Shown here: in pieces, positions 1 through 12,700 of the stretch
Layout of the letters: each line of letters starts with the position of its first letter
How positions within the stretch are numbered: position 1 is the first letter of the stretch
Origin: Siphonodentalium dalli
Lineage: Eukaryota; Mollusca; Scaphopoda; Gadilida; Siphonodentaliidae
Length of the DNA: 64,000 nt
NCBI GenBank assembly: GCA_032622095.1
Contig: CP136062.1
Coordinates: 53,549,849-53,613,848 of the forward strand
Reading direction: 5' to 3'
Made by a program: the position numbers and the translations under genes
The notes under the pieces: generated by a model
The model's database searches: none
What the model saw: the letters and a program-made list of their open reading frames with translations, nothing else
What the model was told of the DNA's origin: nothing

Positions 1-925
1 TGCTAGCTCACTGTATGAATGCCCTGATTCCCGTCCCCATATAAACATGACAGTTGAGAAGATATAATTGTTCAAGTGACTTAATTCGGTCACCATTTGT
101 CGATGTTGTGAAATTTAAACACCAAAATCTCCTTTGAACAAATTACGGAGATGAATATATATAACTTTCGTGGATATCGCGTCTAAAACATTCTTATCAA
201 TGTTAGGGCGCCTCCTCTCGCCACCCCTCACCCAAACGGCACCAAATGTGGCGTCTTTAATCCACTTTATTTGATTTCTCGTATCATTGGAGAAGAACGT
301 GTATGAATCTGGTGGAAAGTAGTACTAAACATAGTTGTATCAGCTTTGGTGCCCCACCCATCCCCGTTCGTGACTCAGACTTTTGACATATATAAACCAC
401 GTCCATTAGACACATGATTTCATGTTGATGATTATGTATAAGTTTGGGGGTAATCTTGAAGTAAACAAATTTTTATAAAATGTGTTGCCCCCCACCTCTC
501 ACACAAACGGCACCAATTTGGCGTCTTTATAATTACACGATTAGATTCCTCGTATTTTGGGAAATATATGTATCAATTTGGTGGAAATCGGTGCTAAAAT
601 AGCATGATTTTTATCAAATGTTGGTGCCCCTCTCTTCCTCCGTGCTCCCATGAGTCGAACGACGTCATATCACGACGAATAGTATAAGTTCGGTGTAAAT
701 CGGCGATAAAAATATTTCATAAGTTTTCTGCCCCTACCCCTTTCTAAAATTTTGCGTCTTTGAACCACATGATTAGACTCCTTGTATCATGGATAGTAAT
801 GTGTATCAATTTAGTGGAAATCGGCCCCTATTCCCTAATTCCCCTTCCGTGCACACCTGACTCGAACGACGCCAGTTTTGACATCTTTAAACAACACCAT
901 AAAATTCATAATATTATGGAGATGA
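1..925 (+). repeat. Left arm of a foldback-like element, made of degenerate subrepeats
   Basis: Two kinds of about 125-base subunit alternate here with a compound period near 260 bases. One contains a 'ggcgtcttta...cgtatcat' core followed by 'tcaatttggtggaaatcgg'. The other contains a 'cgaacgacg...gacat' core and 'gtataagtttggtgg'. The first 150 bases match the reverse complement of 7270-7420, including 'gaatgccctgatt' and 'gaagatataattgttca', so this looks like one terminal arm of a large inverted-repeat element. The window starts at or near its outer end. Short reading frames here have no protein-like character. Confidence 0.7.
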
Positions 926-2789
926 TTAATCTTAATGGCATACTTTTTGGTAACATGTAAGGCGTGAAATTGTCCAGTCACATGTAAATACAGTTTTTGT
1001 TTTAGCAAGTGAATCCGTACATCAATACAGTACCAGTCAGAGGAAGTGGTATTTGTAGGCGCACCTTTATTGCAATATTGAGCGTGCTTAATTTAGAAAA
1101 AGGCGTGATTATAGCACACTACCAAAAATCTGTCGCGCTTATTATTGCAATATTGAACGCAAAATATTGCGATACTAAGCGTGCTAAATTGCATACAGAC
1201 CCGATAGTGTTATATTTATATTAGATAAATACTGTGCATATAGTGTACATATAGTTTACATATAGCATTTACAACTATAATTATATACATATCTAAAACA
1301 TTGTCTCTATTTATACAATAAACAATATAGAAGAAGCAATAATTGATTTAAATGTCACAATTTTGAGCGCAAGATGTCGCAATATTAAGCGCAAAATATT
1401 GAGATATTAAGCGCAAAATATTGCAATAATATCACAAGCGACATGCTTATAAGCGTTTCCACTAGCAATTTGATTGCGATATTGGGCGCGAAATTAGCGC
1501 GCTTAATATACCACTTCTTTTGACTGGTACTGTATATCAATAACAGTTAGTTTGGATTGGAACGTTCAAGACAACAGCAGATCCCATAATAACTGTGCGC
1601 GATGACTTGGCGACAATGTTTTTTCCATGAAATTTTTAAGCATGATGCATCAAACTGTATACTGGTATCACGACACTGACTTAGTATAAATATCAGTGAG
1701 TCAGCCAAAGATAGTTTGATAAGAACATCTAACCAATAGTGTACTCCCGGTAAATTGTCGTAAAAACTTGACGATAACATGGCGAATGATGACAATGTCT
1801 CATATCCACACGTTTCATTGAAAATTGAAAACAGGATGAATTTGTCCGTGTAATTGTAAAGTTGAAATTGTAGATATGTGATCATCGGTCACTGCGTGGC
1901 GTCAGTTCATTGTTTACGGTGGTGTTGTTGACACTGAAGTTCTTGTGAATTACACTGGTGCATACAGCACATGTACATGTATATCCTCTCTTGTAAATGT
2001 ACATGCATGTGCTTTGAAACAATCAGATTCAGAAAACTATCAACTGGATTGTCAACATTCTAATAGTAAGAGCTGCTCCTTGAGTCGTTGTTGTTATTAT
2101 TGTCACTATTGGTTGACATCGAAGCTTGTGTTAATTGTACCTGTATCCTCTTGTGTCAGTAAATGTGCCAGTGTCTTGATACTAAGTCACAACACTGCAA
2201 TTTCAACATCAGCAATGCGTCGAATGAAGTCAGACCCCGGGCGGCTGATCATTCCATGATTGACATGAATCTCTACTCTCGAATTTAGTGGAAATTGTCA
2301 ATGATTAAGCCGCTATTCGCTGAATTGCAACTTGTCCGGTTATCAAAGGAACCGAAATCAGACCGTCTTAACAACCGTCCACAACCGAAAAGGTAACAGT
2401 TTGCTATCAACGATAAATCATAAAATGGTGAAGAAATGAGCTGATTGCTAAAGCGGGAACTTACCCCGGAATGAGAATTACGTACCGTACTCATGATAAT
2501 TCGTACGGGCCGCATAACACAGAATGGATGCCGCATTAATAATACATATTAAATATCAGCAGTGTAAGATTCAGTCATACTGTATGGAGTCATTGCCGTA
2601 TATAATATGGTCGCCGATAAATATACTTTTGAATTTTGACGGCATGACTTTGAATCACGAAAATATTTAATTTAGACAATTTTCATGGGCACATAACATA
2701 ACGGTATGGGACCGCCAAACTGATGAAACGGTATGGGGCCCGATTATGACGGCCCGAAACCGTCGAACCGACAGTAATTTATAACAGTG
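926..2789 (+). mobile_element. Truncated copy of the CACTG-ended DNA element
   Basis: This stretch is collinear with two separated pieces further right: 926-1918 matches 24410-25380, and 1919-2789 matches 32628-33553. The second locus is therefore the same element interrupted by later insertions. The right end reads 'aaccgacagtaatttataacagtg' followed by TA, as in the other copies, and is preceded by repeated 'aaacggtatggg' and 'gacggt' subterminal motifs. The left end of the second copy (23662-24410) has no counterpart here. No transposase reading frame is visible, so the copy is non-autonomous. Confidence 0.65.
1026..1534. mobile_element. Tc1/mariner-like MITE (about 0.5 kb)
   Basis: The inverted termini read 'cagtaccagtcagaggaag' on the left and 'cttcttttgactggtactg' on the right, and each is flanked by TA. 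A terminus of the type CAGTACCAGTCA is known from Tc1/mariner elements of animals. The interior is built from short near-palindromic words such as 'gcaatattgagcgc' and 'gcgcaaaatattg'. A second diverged copy lies at 24515-25022 at the equivalent place in the larger element, so the MITE was already inside it when it was duplicated. Confidence 0.6.
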
Positions 2790-2889
2790 TACACAAAACA
2801 ATTTCTTTGCGGGTAAAGCATCTTGCAGTAAATCTATCACAAACAAAGTGATGAACAGTGCGCGAAACTCGTGTAGAGAGACATGCACT

Positions 2890-3425
2890 TTGTCAGATTG
2901 ATTTTATACCCAGAATGAGATCGGACTAATGATCAATACTTGTTTCGCGTTCGCGATAATTTGTGGCGTGTCAATAACCATTATACCGGTCTGTTTTGTG
3001 GTCAGATTGGTAAGAGGGTAGTTTGACTGCACGCTCATATCACCGAATCGAGTTGTCAATTAGCTGGCAACTGAACAACAAAACGTTGAGATAACGAATC
3101 AGGCCAATGTGTTCGAACTCAGCGACAGCGCTCACAATAGACTGTGTTAATTGGGCGGTACTCACAATGGGGCAACCAGAAAATAAATCGTCTACCGACT
3201 TCTCAAATACCGATCACCAGCAAAACGACACAGTAACAGTTGTTGACCTCATGTCCATGGCACATCTTCCACGAGATAAGTTCACAAGTGATCTTCCGAG
3301 AAGTACCTATTCCAACTTTCCCTGGTTAAAACAATCTTTAGATATAAAGATTTGTTGACAAAGACCAATCATGGCAATTACGATTAATCATAACACACTA
3401 CAAAGTAAAAATGTACAGTATAGTA
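2890..3425. other. Unassigned stretch before the LINE remnant
   Basis: A frame at 3107-3358 is open for 83 codons but matches no family I recognise. It lies just upstream of, and on the same strand as, the LINE endonuclease remnant, so it may be the decayed leader or first ORF of that element. Nothing else stands out. Confidence 0.25.
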
Positions 3426-5000
3426 ATGTATAGTAATGTTAAACTGATAGCATGGCATGCCACTGACATGGAGTCCAATGCATCATACTTAACATCACTA
3501 CTAAATGAGAAAGTATATGATGTCGTAGGTATATCTGAGCTCTGGCTTAACGATAGTTCCCTCCACTAGCTTTCTAAATAAAATTCACTCAAACTACGTA
3601 AGTGTCGGCAAAAGCGGGAGAACTATAGAAACGAAGACCGGTGACAGCTATTGTCGAGACGGTGTTGCATTTCTCATTTCGTGCTTCGACCATAGCTGTG
3701 AATACTGAACGAATCACTGGGATTCGTTTAAGACTTGAGTATAATCAATTTGTTTTCATCTTTCGAGTGTTGATTATGTTGTCATCATTCAAGTGTATCT
3801 TCCAAGTTCGAACCTCCTGGATGAATCCTACGATAAATGCCTCTCTGACTTGTCTGACCTCATCGATATTGTTTCAACACACGGTTCTATTATTCTTATG
3901 GGAGACTACAATGCGAATCTTTCAAGATCAGATTCAAAGTCCGAATTTGAACCACGCCGATATAACTCTAGAGTTATGCCGCTTACACGGTTCACAATAT
4001 GACACCAGTGATGACATTGCCTATGTGCAAAGGTCCAACTCTATCTTACATACCATACTCTCTGGAGTACCAACCCTCACATCAGGACCACATTATTGTA
4101 CATAACTCCAGAATAGATCTGGTTTACTGAAATAGTGGATGACAATGCCGTTAATACATCAAATCATCTGCCTGTAAAATGCACTGCACTCATCCCCTCA
4201 CTAATGAGCTAAAACTCTACCAGTCATAACGCCACCAAACGTAATCCACTAAACTGGGATTAATTTGACATTGAGCAGTACTGTGCACTGCTGACCGATG
4301 ACTTTCAGTGCCTGCCAAATCAGTTCAATTCACCATGCGATATCGACTTGTTCCACTCAAACGTTGTCAACGCCTTATTGTCTGCCGCGAATGAAGCGAG
4401 TAAAAAGACCTCAATTGAGACACAAACTCAAACCATATTAGAATAACGAGATAGAAAGTTTAATCAAACTGTGATACTAAGCAGGAAAGCTTGGCTATCT
4501 GCTGGACGGATAAGACTGTTAAATCACATAATCATGCGTGATTGTGTCCGAAAAAATTAAGCATCCAACCAAAAAAGCTTTTGGAAAGCTATTCGTCAGC
4601 GAACGTGAAGTAGCATACGTCCCGGAACAGAAATGCTCTTCAGCGACAAGATGTCTCGGGACCCTCATGCTATTGTCAGAGGGTGGCACCAGTATATTTC
4701 AGATTCATATAAGCTTTCGGAATACAGTCAGCCATATTTTGAACTCGAAAGTAGAAGAGTTTCCTATTGCGGACATGGATAATAATAACAACAGTCTAGA
4801 TGTGGTTACATTGGCTGAGATTAATATAGCTCTTGGGAAACTAAAACTTAATAAAGCAGGCGAGTCAGCTAAATTGATTTAAGAACATGTCCTACTTGCT
4901 CCTCCTATTGTTCTCCATGCACTTTGTTTATTATTTTCTGCAATGTTACGTCTCGCACACATTCCTCATGCTACGACAAAGGGCACTGAGCTTTGCGTAA
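3426..5000 (+). pseudogene. Decayed non-LTR retrotransposon (endonuclease and start of reverse transcriptase)
   Basis: Frame-broken remnants of an endonuclease/reverse-transcriptase polyprotein can be read in order on the plus strand. An endonuclease motif YDVVGISELWLNDSS is at about 3516-3560. The catalytic-loop motif IILMGDYNANLSR is at about 3890-3925. A DNTSNHLPVK-type histidine motif is at about 4150-4180, where NH replaces the usual DH. The sequence leading into the reverse transcriptase (LGKLKLNKAG, then LLFSAMLRLAHIP) is at about 4830-4985. Many stops and frame changes separate these pieces, and the RT core with its YADD/FADD motif is absent. The style fits an RTE- or CR1-related LINE; the clade is not certain. 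It lies between the two foldback arms. Confidence 0.7.
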
Positions 5001-5220
5001 ATGAACATTGAGGACATTCTTACCCAAGCATGGTGATATCAAACATGCATATATCCGAGGTCCGTTAAACCCTTTACCCAACAAACCGGCCAAAAACGCC
5101 CAAATAAATCTTCAACAGCCTAAAATATCGTCGGTCTGTCTCAAGAACACCATACAAATATGGATATCATTGGAACCGGTTCATTGACCACATTGTGATG
5201 GTTACAGTTATGCCCTGTGC

Positions 5221-5285
5221 CAATGCATTCTCTTATATATGCGAGTCGACCATAGGTCGCCTCGCATATATAAGAGAATGCATTG
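5221..5285. repeat. Perfect 25-bp stem palindrome, left copy
   Basis: The arms are 5221-5245 and 5261-5285, beginning 'caatgcattctcttatatat' and perfectly complementary. The 15-base centre is 'tcgaccataggtcgc'. It belongs to the piggyBac-like MITE. Confidence 0.9.
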
Positions 5286-5381
5286 GCCTAAACAAATTCT
5301 TTTTTTAACACTTTTTACCATTTTTTCTTATAATATTTTCTACATTCTTTGACAATTTGATCATTTTTAATATGTGTTAAT

Positions 5382-5446
5382 CAATGCATTCTCTTATATA
5401 TGCGAGGCGACCTATGGTCGACTCGCATATATAAGAGAATGCATTG
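5382..5446. repeat. Perfect 25-bp stem palindrome, right copy
   Basis: The arms are 5382-5406 and 5422-5446, the same 25-base arm as at 5221. The 15-base centre is the reverse complement of the centre of the left copy, so the two cassettes face each other. Confidence 0.9.
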
Positions 5447-5829
5447 GCACAGGGCCGTTCTGTTGGGTAAAGGGTTAAATGTCAAAGCAACGAGGTTTAT
5501 AAGTAAACAAAGCCTTGTTTTCCAGAGAATTTCGATTTGTCGCGCTGTCAGAAAATGGATGTAAACAACACATTAAACGATCGTGTCATCACCATACCCT
5601 TTTCTATCACGATAAATGACTTATAATTTTGAAGACATGTTAATCGCGGACATGTCAGATGACCAGTGACATTCAGGGGTTTATGTGAATGCCCGGGCTT
5701 CACGTATACACATTATACGTCTTTTGAATGCAAGTCCATTATAGAAGAGCAACGGGTGGGACTCAGTCCAAAAACAGCATCGACCCAACCGATATCTCAA
5801 GCTGTTGAGGACCGAGAAGACTTGGTCCA

Positions 5830-7420
5830 CATGATATGAGGAAACTAAATGTTTGGTTTAAATGTGCCAAGTCAAAAGTGGCTCAAAGCTGTCAAAAGTG
5901 GCGTCAATCGAGATAGGGGTGCACTGAAGGGGAGAGTGACACTAAAATTGTTAAAGATATATTTAGCGCCGATTTCCATCAAATTGATACACATTCTTCT
6001 CAATAATTCGAGGAATCTATATATAATTGTGTAATTTAAAGACGACTAATTGGTGCCTTTGGGTGAGAGATGAGGGGGGGGGGGGTATTAGAGTTTGAAA
6101 ACGAATTGTTTCGTCGCCGATTACCACCAAACTTATACATAATGATCTTCATGATATCAGAAGTCTAACTGTGTGGTTTCAATATGCCAAACGTGGGTCC
6201 GTTCGAGTCAGGCTGCATGTAGGGGAAAGGTAATGGGCACACCAAAATAGTTTGGCCTATTTCTACCAAGTTGATACATATTCATCTCCGCGATGCTCGG
6301 AATCTAATACTGTGGTTTAAATACGCCAAATGTGTGCCGTTTGAATGAGATGGGGCACTACAGTTTATACGAATTTGTTTAGCCACCGATCTCCACCAAT
6401 TTGATGTATAGTCACCTTCATTATGATTTTTAGTGTGTGGTTTAAAGATGTGTCATAAGTAGCCTCACATGAGTCAGGGATAGGGAGAGGAGGTTCACTA
6501 AAACTTATACAAATATATTTAGCGCCAATTCCCACCGAATTCATACAAGTTCTTCCCCAATTATACGAGGAATAATCAAATCATGTGGGTTAAAGACGCC
6601 ACATTTGGTGCGAATGTCCTCTGTCTGTGTTCTATATAACTTCACGGGGGACCATCTACATTGCACCAAATAGGTCTAACATGGGAAACATTTTACCAGG
6701 AAGATAATAGTGCGGGTTAAAATAGTCTAACGTGACTCTGTTTGTGTCAGGCGCATAGAAGGGAGGGTAGCAAAAATGATGAAATGTGTTTCCACCAAAC
6801 GTATACATAATCATCTCCATGATATGGCACCGTTCGAATCAGGGGTGCACGGGGAGGGGAACCGAAATTGACAAGCAAAAAAGCGCCGATTTCCACCAAA
6901 TTTATAATGTGTTCTTATCCATGATACGATAAATCTAATCGTGTGATTTAAAGACGCCAAAATTGGTGCCGTTGGGGGCACAAACTTTGATAATAATTTG
7001 TTTAGTTTCCGATTACTACCAAACTTATACATACTCATCTCCATGATGTCAGGAGTCTAATGGACGTGGCTGACATATGTCATAAGTGGCGCTGTAAATA
7101 AATATGTTTAGCAATAATTTCCGCCAAACTCACACGTTCTTCTCCATTGGTACGAGGAATCAACTCATGTGAATTAAAGATTCCACATTTGGTTCCGTTT
7201 TGATCAGGGTTGGAGATAGGAGGTGCCCTAACATTGATAAGAATGATTTAGTCGCCGATATCCAGAAAAGTTATATAGAGTCATTCCAATAATTCCTTCT
7301 AAGAAGTATTTGGCTTTCAAATTTCACAACATCGACAAATGGTGACCGCATTAAGTCACTGAACAATTATATCTTCTCACCTGTCATTTTAATAATAATC
7401 AGGGCATTCGTGTACTGAGC
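5830..7420 (-). repeat. Right arm of the foldback-like element
   Basis: The reverse complement of this stretch carries the same alternating subunits as 1-925, in more copies. They are recognised by 'aaagacgcca' and 'gatttccaccaaa' on the plus strand. It ends at about 7420 with 'aatcagggcattcgtgtactgagc', the mirror of the window start. The arm is longer than the left one (about 1.6 versus 0.9 kb), as expected if subrepeats expand and contract. It contains a 12-base G run at 6074-6085. Confidence 0.7.
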
Positions 7421-9427
7421 CAACACAATACACAGAAGAAAAAATTAACAGTATAGTTATTATTCTATTAAAGAGATACATATATTCTTGCAAAATGATG
7501 GACCTTGGACCGTCAGAGGATGGTATGTTAGAATGGGTCATGTATTATAACACAATTGAGTGTGTCGCATTCAAGATATTTTTCACAAACACGATACAAT
7601 TTGTCAAGAGAGATGGAAATGTATACAAGGCCTGTTAAAAATAGTGGTCACCGTATGTAATCAAATATAGTTTCTTCTGAGATAAAAGAAAACACAGTCA
7701 GCCGCACTTGACTTTTCTGAATCCTCAAATACTGTCATATGACAAGGGTACTTCTATCCGATACAGAGGATTTCTTTAATTTTTTTAGAACAAACTCATT
7801 GCATAAGCAACCTGTCACTCTGAATCTGACGCATGTAACTGAAAAATAGCAACATTTCTTTTAAACTGAGAATAATTAACCAGTATAGCACCACGGACAG
7901 AGAGGCACCTGGAAATTTCTTTAAACATGTGTATCTTCATGGAGATATGATAACTAGGTGTCCTCAAGATCTTAGTCAAACACACTAGATTGATTTATAC
8001 ATCGCTATGTAAAACCCAATTGCCGTCTTTTATATTTTGCGAATTAATGTGTTTATGATGTTCATTTTGGTCACAATAAAACATATTTTAAATCAAACAA
8101 ATATAAATTCCAACCACATCAGCATGTGGCCTGCAACGTGTCCCAAAGGAAAATGTTGACGGACGGGTGCACGCCCCCCCCCCCCCCATCACACGGACGA
8201 CAAACAACCAACACACGACAATAGCTTAAGCTTTACAAAGTAAAGTTGAGCTAAACATTACAACGTCTGACGTACATGTATGTGCAGTTGTAATTAAATA
8301 CATACTTCTTTATTGGCGGGACGAATTAATCGCGATAAACAAAATGACAATTACTGCGACAAGGTGAGCCACTAGTTATAATCCATGTACATGCAAGAAT
8401 GACGTGTTGTGATGCCAGTTGGATACACAATTTATGAGAATTCGTGTAACACTTTGAGCAAGAGTATTCTCTCTATATTCCCACAACATGTCCACAGCAG
8501 AGGGTTTAACATCACTTTAACCCAGACAGCGCCGGGTAACCCTGCTAGTCATGATTATATCTTAGATTTAAACAACATTTAGTTGTTTTAAATACTATTT
8601 TCAAGTCACAAATGCTATAAGCATATGTTTTGTATCCATGCTTTTGATCAGCAATGGCATGACTGGCATGACAATAATAGCTATTGGACCCACAGCGGCT
8701 GATATTTAGAAGTCGCAGTGGCAATGCAGTATCATGTTGTGAGGTAGATGTTGGGTTAAATAAGCCAAGTTATACACATTTCTGATCAGAAAGAGGTACA
8801 TGTACATTATACATCTAACAGGGCAATTCCCTAGATATGGATATGTCTCATAACATTAAGGTGGCGTTACACTATTTAGTCGCGCATTGAGGTCATCAGC
8901 CACACACGAACAGTTTACAGAAATGAGAATTTGGTGATGTTTATTGTACCAGCGTCTTTAAATAGGCTTTATTTTTGTTGGTTTTTTAATTTCCTATAAG
9001 CGTACATACTGATCTCAGCTATTTTAGTGACTTGACTTCTGTCAAGTCAGTGAGATCTATGGTACTTCGACGTCCACATCTGCCAAAATTAACTCCCTGT
9101 TTTTACATGAATCCTGAAGAGTAATTGAGGATTTTGTGAGAAAAGTAAACGGACAACCTATACTTTTTGTGGCTTTTTTCAAAGAACCATTCGTGCAGCT
9201 TATTTTTCTGAATTTCCAGCAAAACACAAACCCGTATTTTTACAATTCAGGGTCAAATATAGGTATAATGTGACAAAAATCAGCTCAAATAAGGTAAAAC
9301 AGGTTTTTTTTCTAAATCGTGGTCATGTGACATATTTTCAGTTTGCCACCTGCTATTGTGAAACAGGGTTGCGGTTTCGTACCATATACCACACTACTGT
9401 GGGATATAGGCAAGAGGAAGTAGGGGT
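7421..9427. other. Upstream flank of the lectin-like gene, no gene recognised
   Basis: No coding region is recognised. Landmarks are a 14-base C run (8174-8187) and a nested inverted repeat at 9011-9057: an inner TGACTTGAC/GTCAAGTCA stem and outer GATCTCA/TGAGATC arms, about 370 bases before the start codon. No convincing TATA box is seen, and the transcription start cannot be placed from sequence alone. Confidence 0.4.
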
Positions 9428-9733
9428 ATGACTCGGAGCGATGTCATGTGGCTTGCCGGGGTGATGTTTGCTGTAGTCACCACACTCTGCATGTATGCGA
9501 TCGCCGAACAATGCCAGCTACCCGAATTGAAAGTAGCGCCAGATCCACCACTGACCATCATGCATACAATGAAGAGTCTGAACATGATGCGGTGCCAGAG
9601 GGCGTGTGCTTACACGTTCGGATGTCAAAAGGTTGCATACGATACGACCAAGAAGATCTGCTATTTCCTGGGAAACGGAAGCAGAGAAATCCCTACTGAC
9701 AGTGCATTTGAATACGCCGATAAGACCGTCCTG
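9428..9733 (+). CDS. Exon 1: signal peptide and PAN/apple-like segment
   Basis: The exon codes for 102 residues. Residues 1-27 look like a signal peptide: a short charged start (MTRSD), a hydrophobic core (LAGVMFAVVTTLCMYAIA), then cleavage near AIA-EQ. Next comes a cysteine pattern of PAN/apple type: one Cys just after the cleavage site, then RCQRAC, FGCQKVAYD and KKICYFLGNG. This is the usual C-x3-C-x5-C spacing followed by the 'yd...k.C' strand. The reading frame runs on past the splice site to 9778, but CTG|GTATGT at 9731-9739 is a strong donor and the downstream residues lose domain character. The exon ends in phase 0. A second in-frame Met at codon 7 is an alternative start, but codon 1 gives the better signal peptide. 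A tandem repeat starts 45 bases past the donor. Confidence 0.75.
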
Positions 9734-12700
9734 GTATGTATGATGGTACATGGGAGTCATGCCATTTCCACGCGGTAACAGGATTCATACCCATCTGTTA
9801 ACTAGTACTCGGGATTCATATGCCGATTTAACTGGTATTCAGGATTCATACCCCTCTGTTAACTGGTACTCTGGATTCATATGCCGATTTAACCGGTATT
9901 CAGGATTCATACCCCTCTGTTAACTGGTACTCTGGATTCATATGCCGATTTTAACCGGCAGTCAGGATTCATACCCCTCTGTTAACTGGTACTCTGGATT
10001 CATATGCCGATTTTAACCGGTATTCAGGATTCATACCCCTCTGTTAACTGGTACTCGGGATTCATATGCCCATTTTAACTGTGATTCAGGATTCATACCC
10101 ATCTGTTAACTGGTACTCGGTATTCAAATGCCGATTGTAACTGGTATTCAGGATTCATACCCCTATGTTAACTGGTACTCGGGATCATATGCCCATTTTA
10201 ACCGGTATTCAGGATTCAACAACAATTAAGGCTGATACCCAGCTTTTATAGCACCATTTGTTCAAAATTTTATTGTTTCTTAGCCAAAATGGCATATTTT
10301 GATGTAATTTGGTATCATACATCTTGATATGTTGATGGTATGACCATTCCATCAGCAAATGTGTGAAATTTATAATATTAGTGTGGAATAACCAGTTTGT
10401 ATTCTATAGTTTCTTATCTGGTACGCAGAATTCACCCCTCTGTTTTGTCTGGTATTCAGGATTCAGGGGGTAAAGGGTAACACAGTCGTGTATGTTTTAC
10501 CGATAATACCGTCCCGGTTTGTATTTTTTACCAGATTGTAGCACACGTATATGAGATGTATATCGATATTACATCATTCAATTGAATATAAACTAGACAA
10601 CTGAGTAGGATATGCTCCATAACATTGCATAACCTTTCTGTTACGTTAAAGTTGAAGCTATATAGGCGCAGTCAGCGTAATCGAACCGTATTGTCCAAGC
10701 ACAACAACTTATGTTATTGAATGGCAATCCACCTACTACACACGCGATTGAATATCGAAATAAAGTAAATCGGGGTTCACGATTAGATAGCGATTGCTAT
10801 TCAATCTGAGCAACGGGTTCCATGCGATGTTAGGATTGTATATCGAAATTACTATCATGAGTTAATCGGAGGGTGATAACCAAATATAGAAACAGTTTAC
10901 AACACCACAAGTGATCAGATTACAACACCACAAGTGAACAGATTTGGTCGTACGTAAGTCAAATTCACCTATTGAGTGGGTAACCCTTCCAAAAAAAAAG
11001 ACTCTCTTTAAAAGCAAAACGCTCTTTAATAATGTCTTTTTTTTATTTTTGTTTCATATTTCCGAATATCTTCGTTATATGGTCAATATAATCACCCCCA
11101 TCGATTATATCTGGATAGCCATTTCGAAATACAACCCTAACATCGCGAGGCGCCTATTGTTCAGATTGAATACCAATCTAATAATATATAATCGTGCACC
11201 CCGAGAGTATTCTATTTGAAAAACCAAAGCTGATTAATTTGCGTCTCTGTTTAGTTGTTCGGTGACACTGTCTTATTGTCGCGTGTTGGAGGCAGGTCTG
11301 TGCATTTTTATTTCCTGTTTGGTTTATCGCTAATGATCTCCAGGGTCCTGTACTATACAACTTATATACGTGATTATTACAAAACGGTAAACATTAATGT
11401 CAAACCAATGCCGCTTCACAAACATGGCGGAACCGAGATTGCTAATACACTTATTGATATTGTGCGAAGAATCAGTATTACAAATAAGAACCCATTGTAA
11501 GAAAGCACATTGGATATGTATATTATTGTTGATCACAGTATGGTCTAAATATTACCGTCTTGTATATTACATGTGGTCTATAGTATTGGCCGATGAACCA
11601 AATTATATTAACCAACGACGTTAAACTGTGAGCTGGCAAATCGAGTTTTACAGTGGACCAAGGTCCAATCTGACTGCATACAATACATATAATTATACCA
11701 AATTGGATGTGGGTCCCTTTGGATAAAACCATTGATCTCCTTCGTTATATGAAGGGCCGGAAGTTCAAAACAATGAATAGTGTGTATACAGGGACGAGGC
11801 TAGAGGGAATCCGTTTGGGGTATCAAGTTTCAACTATTGGTCTAAAACAAAACAATCCCGGCTAATGACTGGTTGGAACATCAAACAATCAGAACAATTC
11901 ATATATCGTGTAAATATTCCCAATATAATGTATAATGTATCAGACATGGAATTTGCAACTACTTTAACAACCGTGGGGTGCGGTACGCACAAACACCCTC
12001 ATCTGTAGCCCTGTTTCTATATATGTGAGAGACAGTTCGTTTTCGGTACTCACCGAGTCCATTCTTCCACGCAGGAACCATCACACCCATGCATCCTCTC
12101 TCCGTGTGGCGCCAACTCGATCTGTTCACCTAGCTTCATCAGTGATACCGGATACCGCTGCATTCCATTCGATAGAACCGGTGAGTATATTCACTGTAGA
12201 ATGACGCTCACCAACCAAATGTGACGCCCATTTACTGTTTTGCTACATCTACAACCATGGTGACGTGGTCATGTTAGTTTGCTATGATGTTGCTTGTGGG
12301 TCCTTCTTAATTGATACGATATAAGTTAGAACGAAATAATGCCGTTGAAAACAGTACTTTTTTTTATAAAGTTGGTATAATATGTCATCGGAAGCTGTTA
12401 TTGATGAACAAATATGTGAGATTGAGGAACACGTTACTTAAAATGTTCTTATGTACATATAGGGCATGAGTTGGAGATGACTACACGGGTATATATAGTG
12501 TCCAGTCAGTTGGCTGAATATAGTTCACGAAGCGAAGCCGAGTCAACTGTACCCACCACTGGGCACTATATACACCCCGTATTCAACGACAGGACATCCT
12601 CTATTATTGCATTTCATCTAACAATCTGAACGTGTATCATGCACACTACATAACTGTATCTCACCAAGTTGGAACCAACACGAGCTGCAGGAGAAGTTAA

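Larger units (their letters stand above)
5066..5478. mobile_element. piggyBac-like MITE with two mirrored palindromes
   Basis: The ends are TTAA followed by (A)CCCTTTACCCAACA on the left, and TGTTGGGTAAAGGG followed by TTAA on the right. TTAA target sites and CCC-starting termini are the hallmark of the piggyBac superfamily. The left end carries one extra A. The element is about 410 bp and contains no ORF. Inside each end is a near-perfect palindrome (5221-5285 and 5382-5446), and the two palindromes are themselves arranged as an inverted pair. It appears to have inserted into or next to the decayed LINE. Confidence 0.7.

Noticed and set aside
9448-9760. Alternative frames over the PAN exon on both strands
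   Set aside because: Shadows; only the frame from 9428 has a signal peptide and the PAN cysteine pattern.
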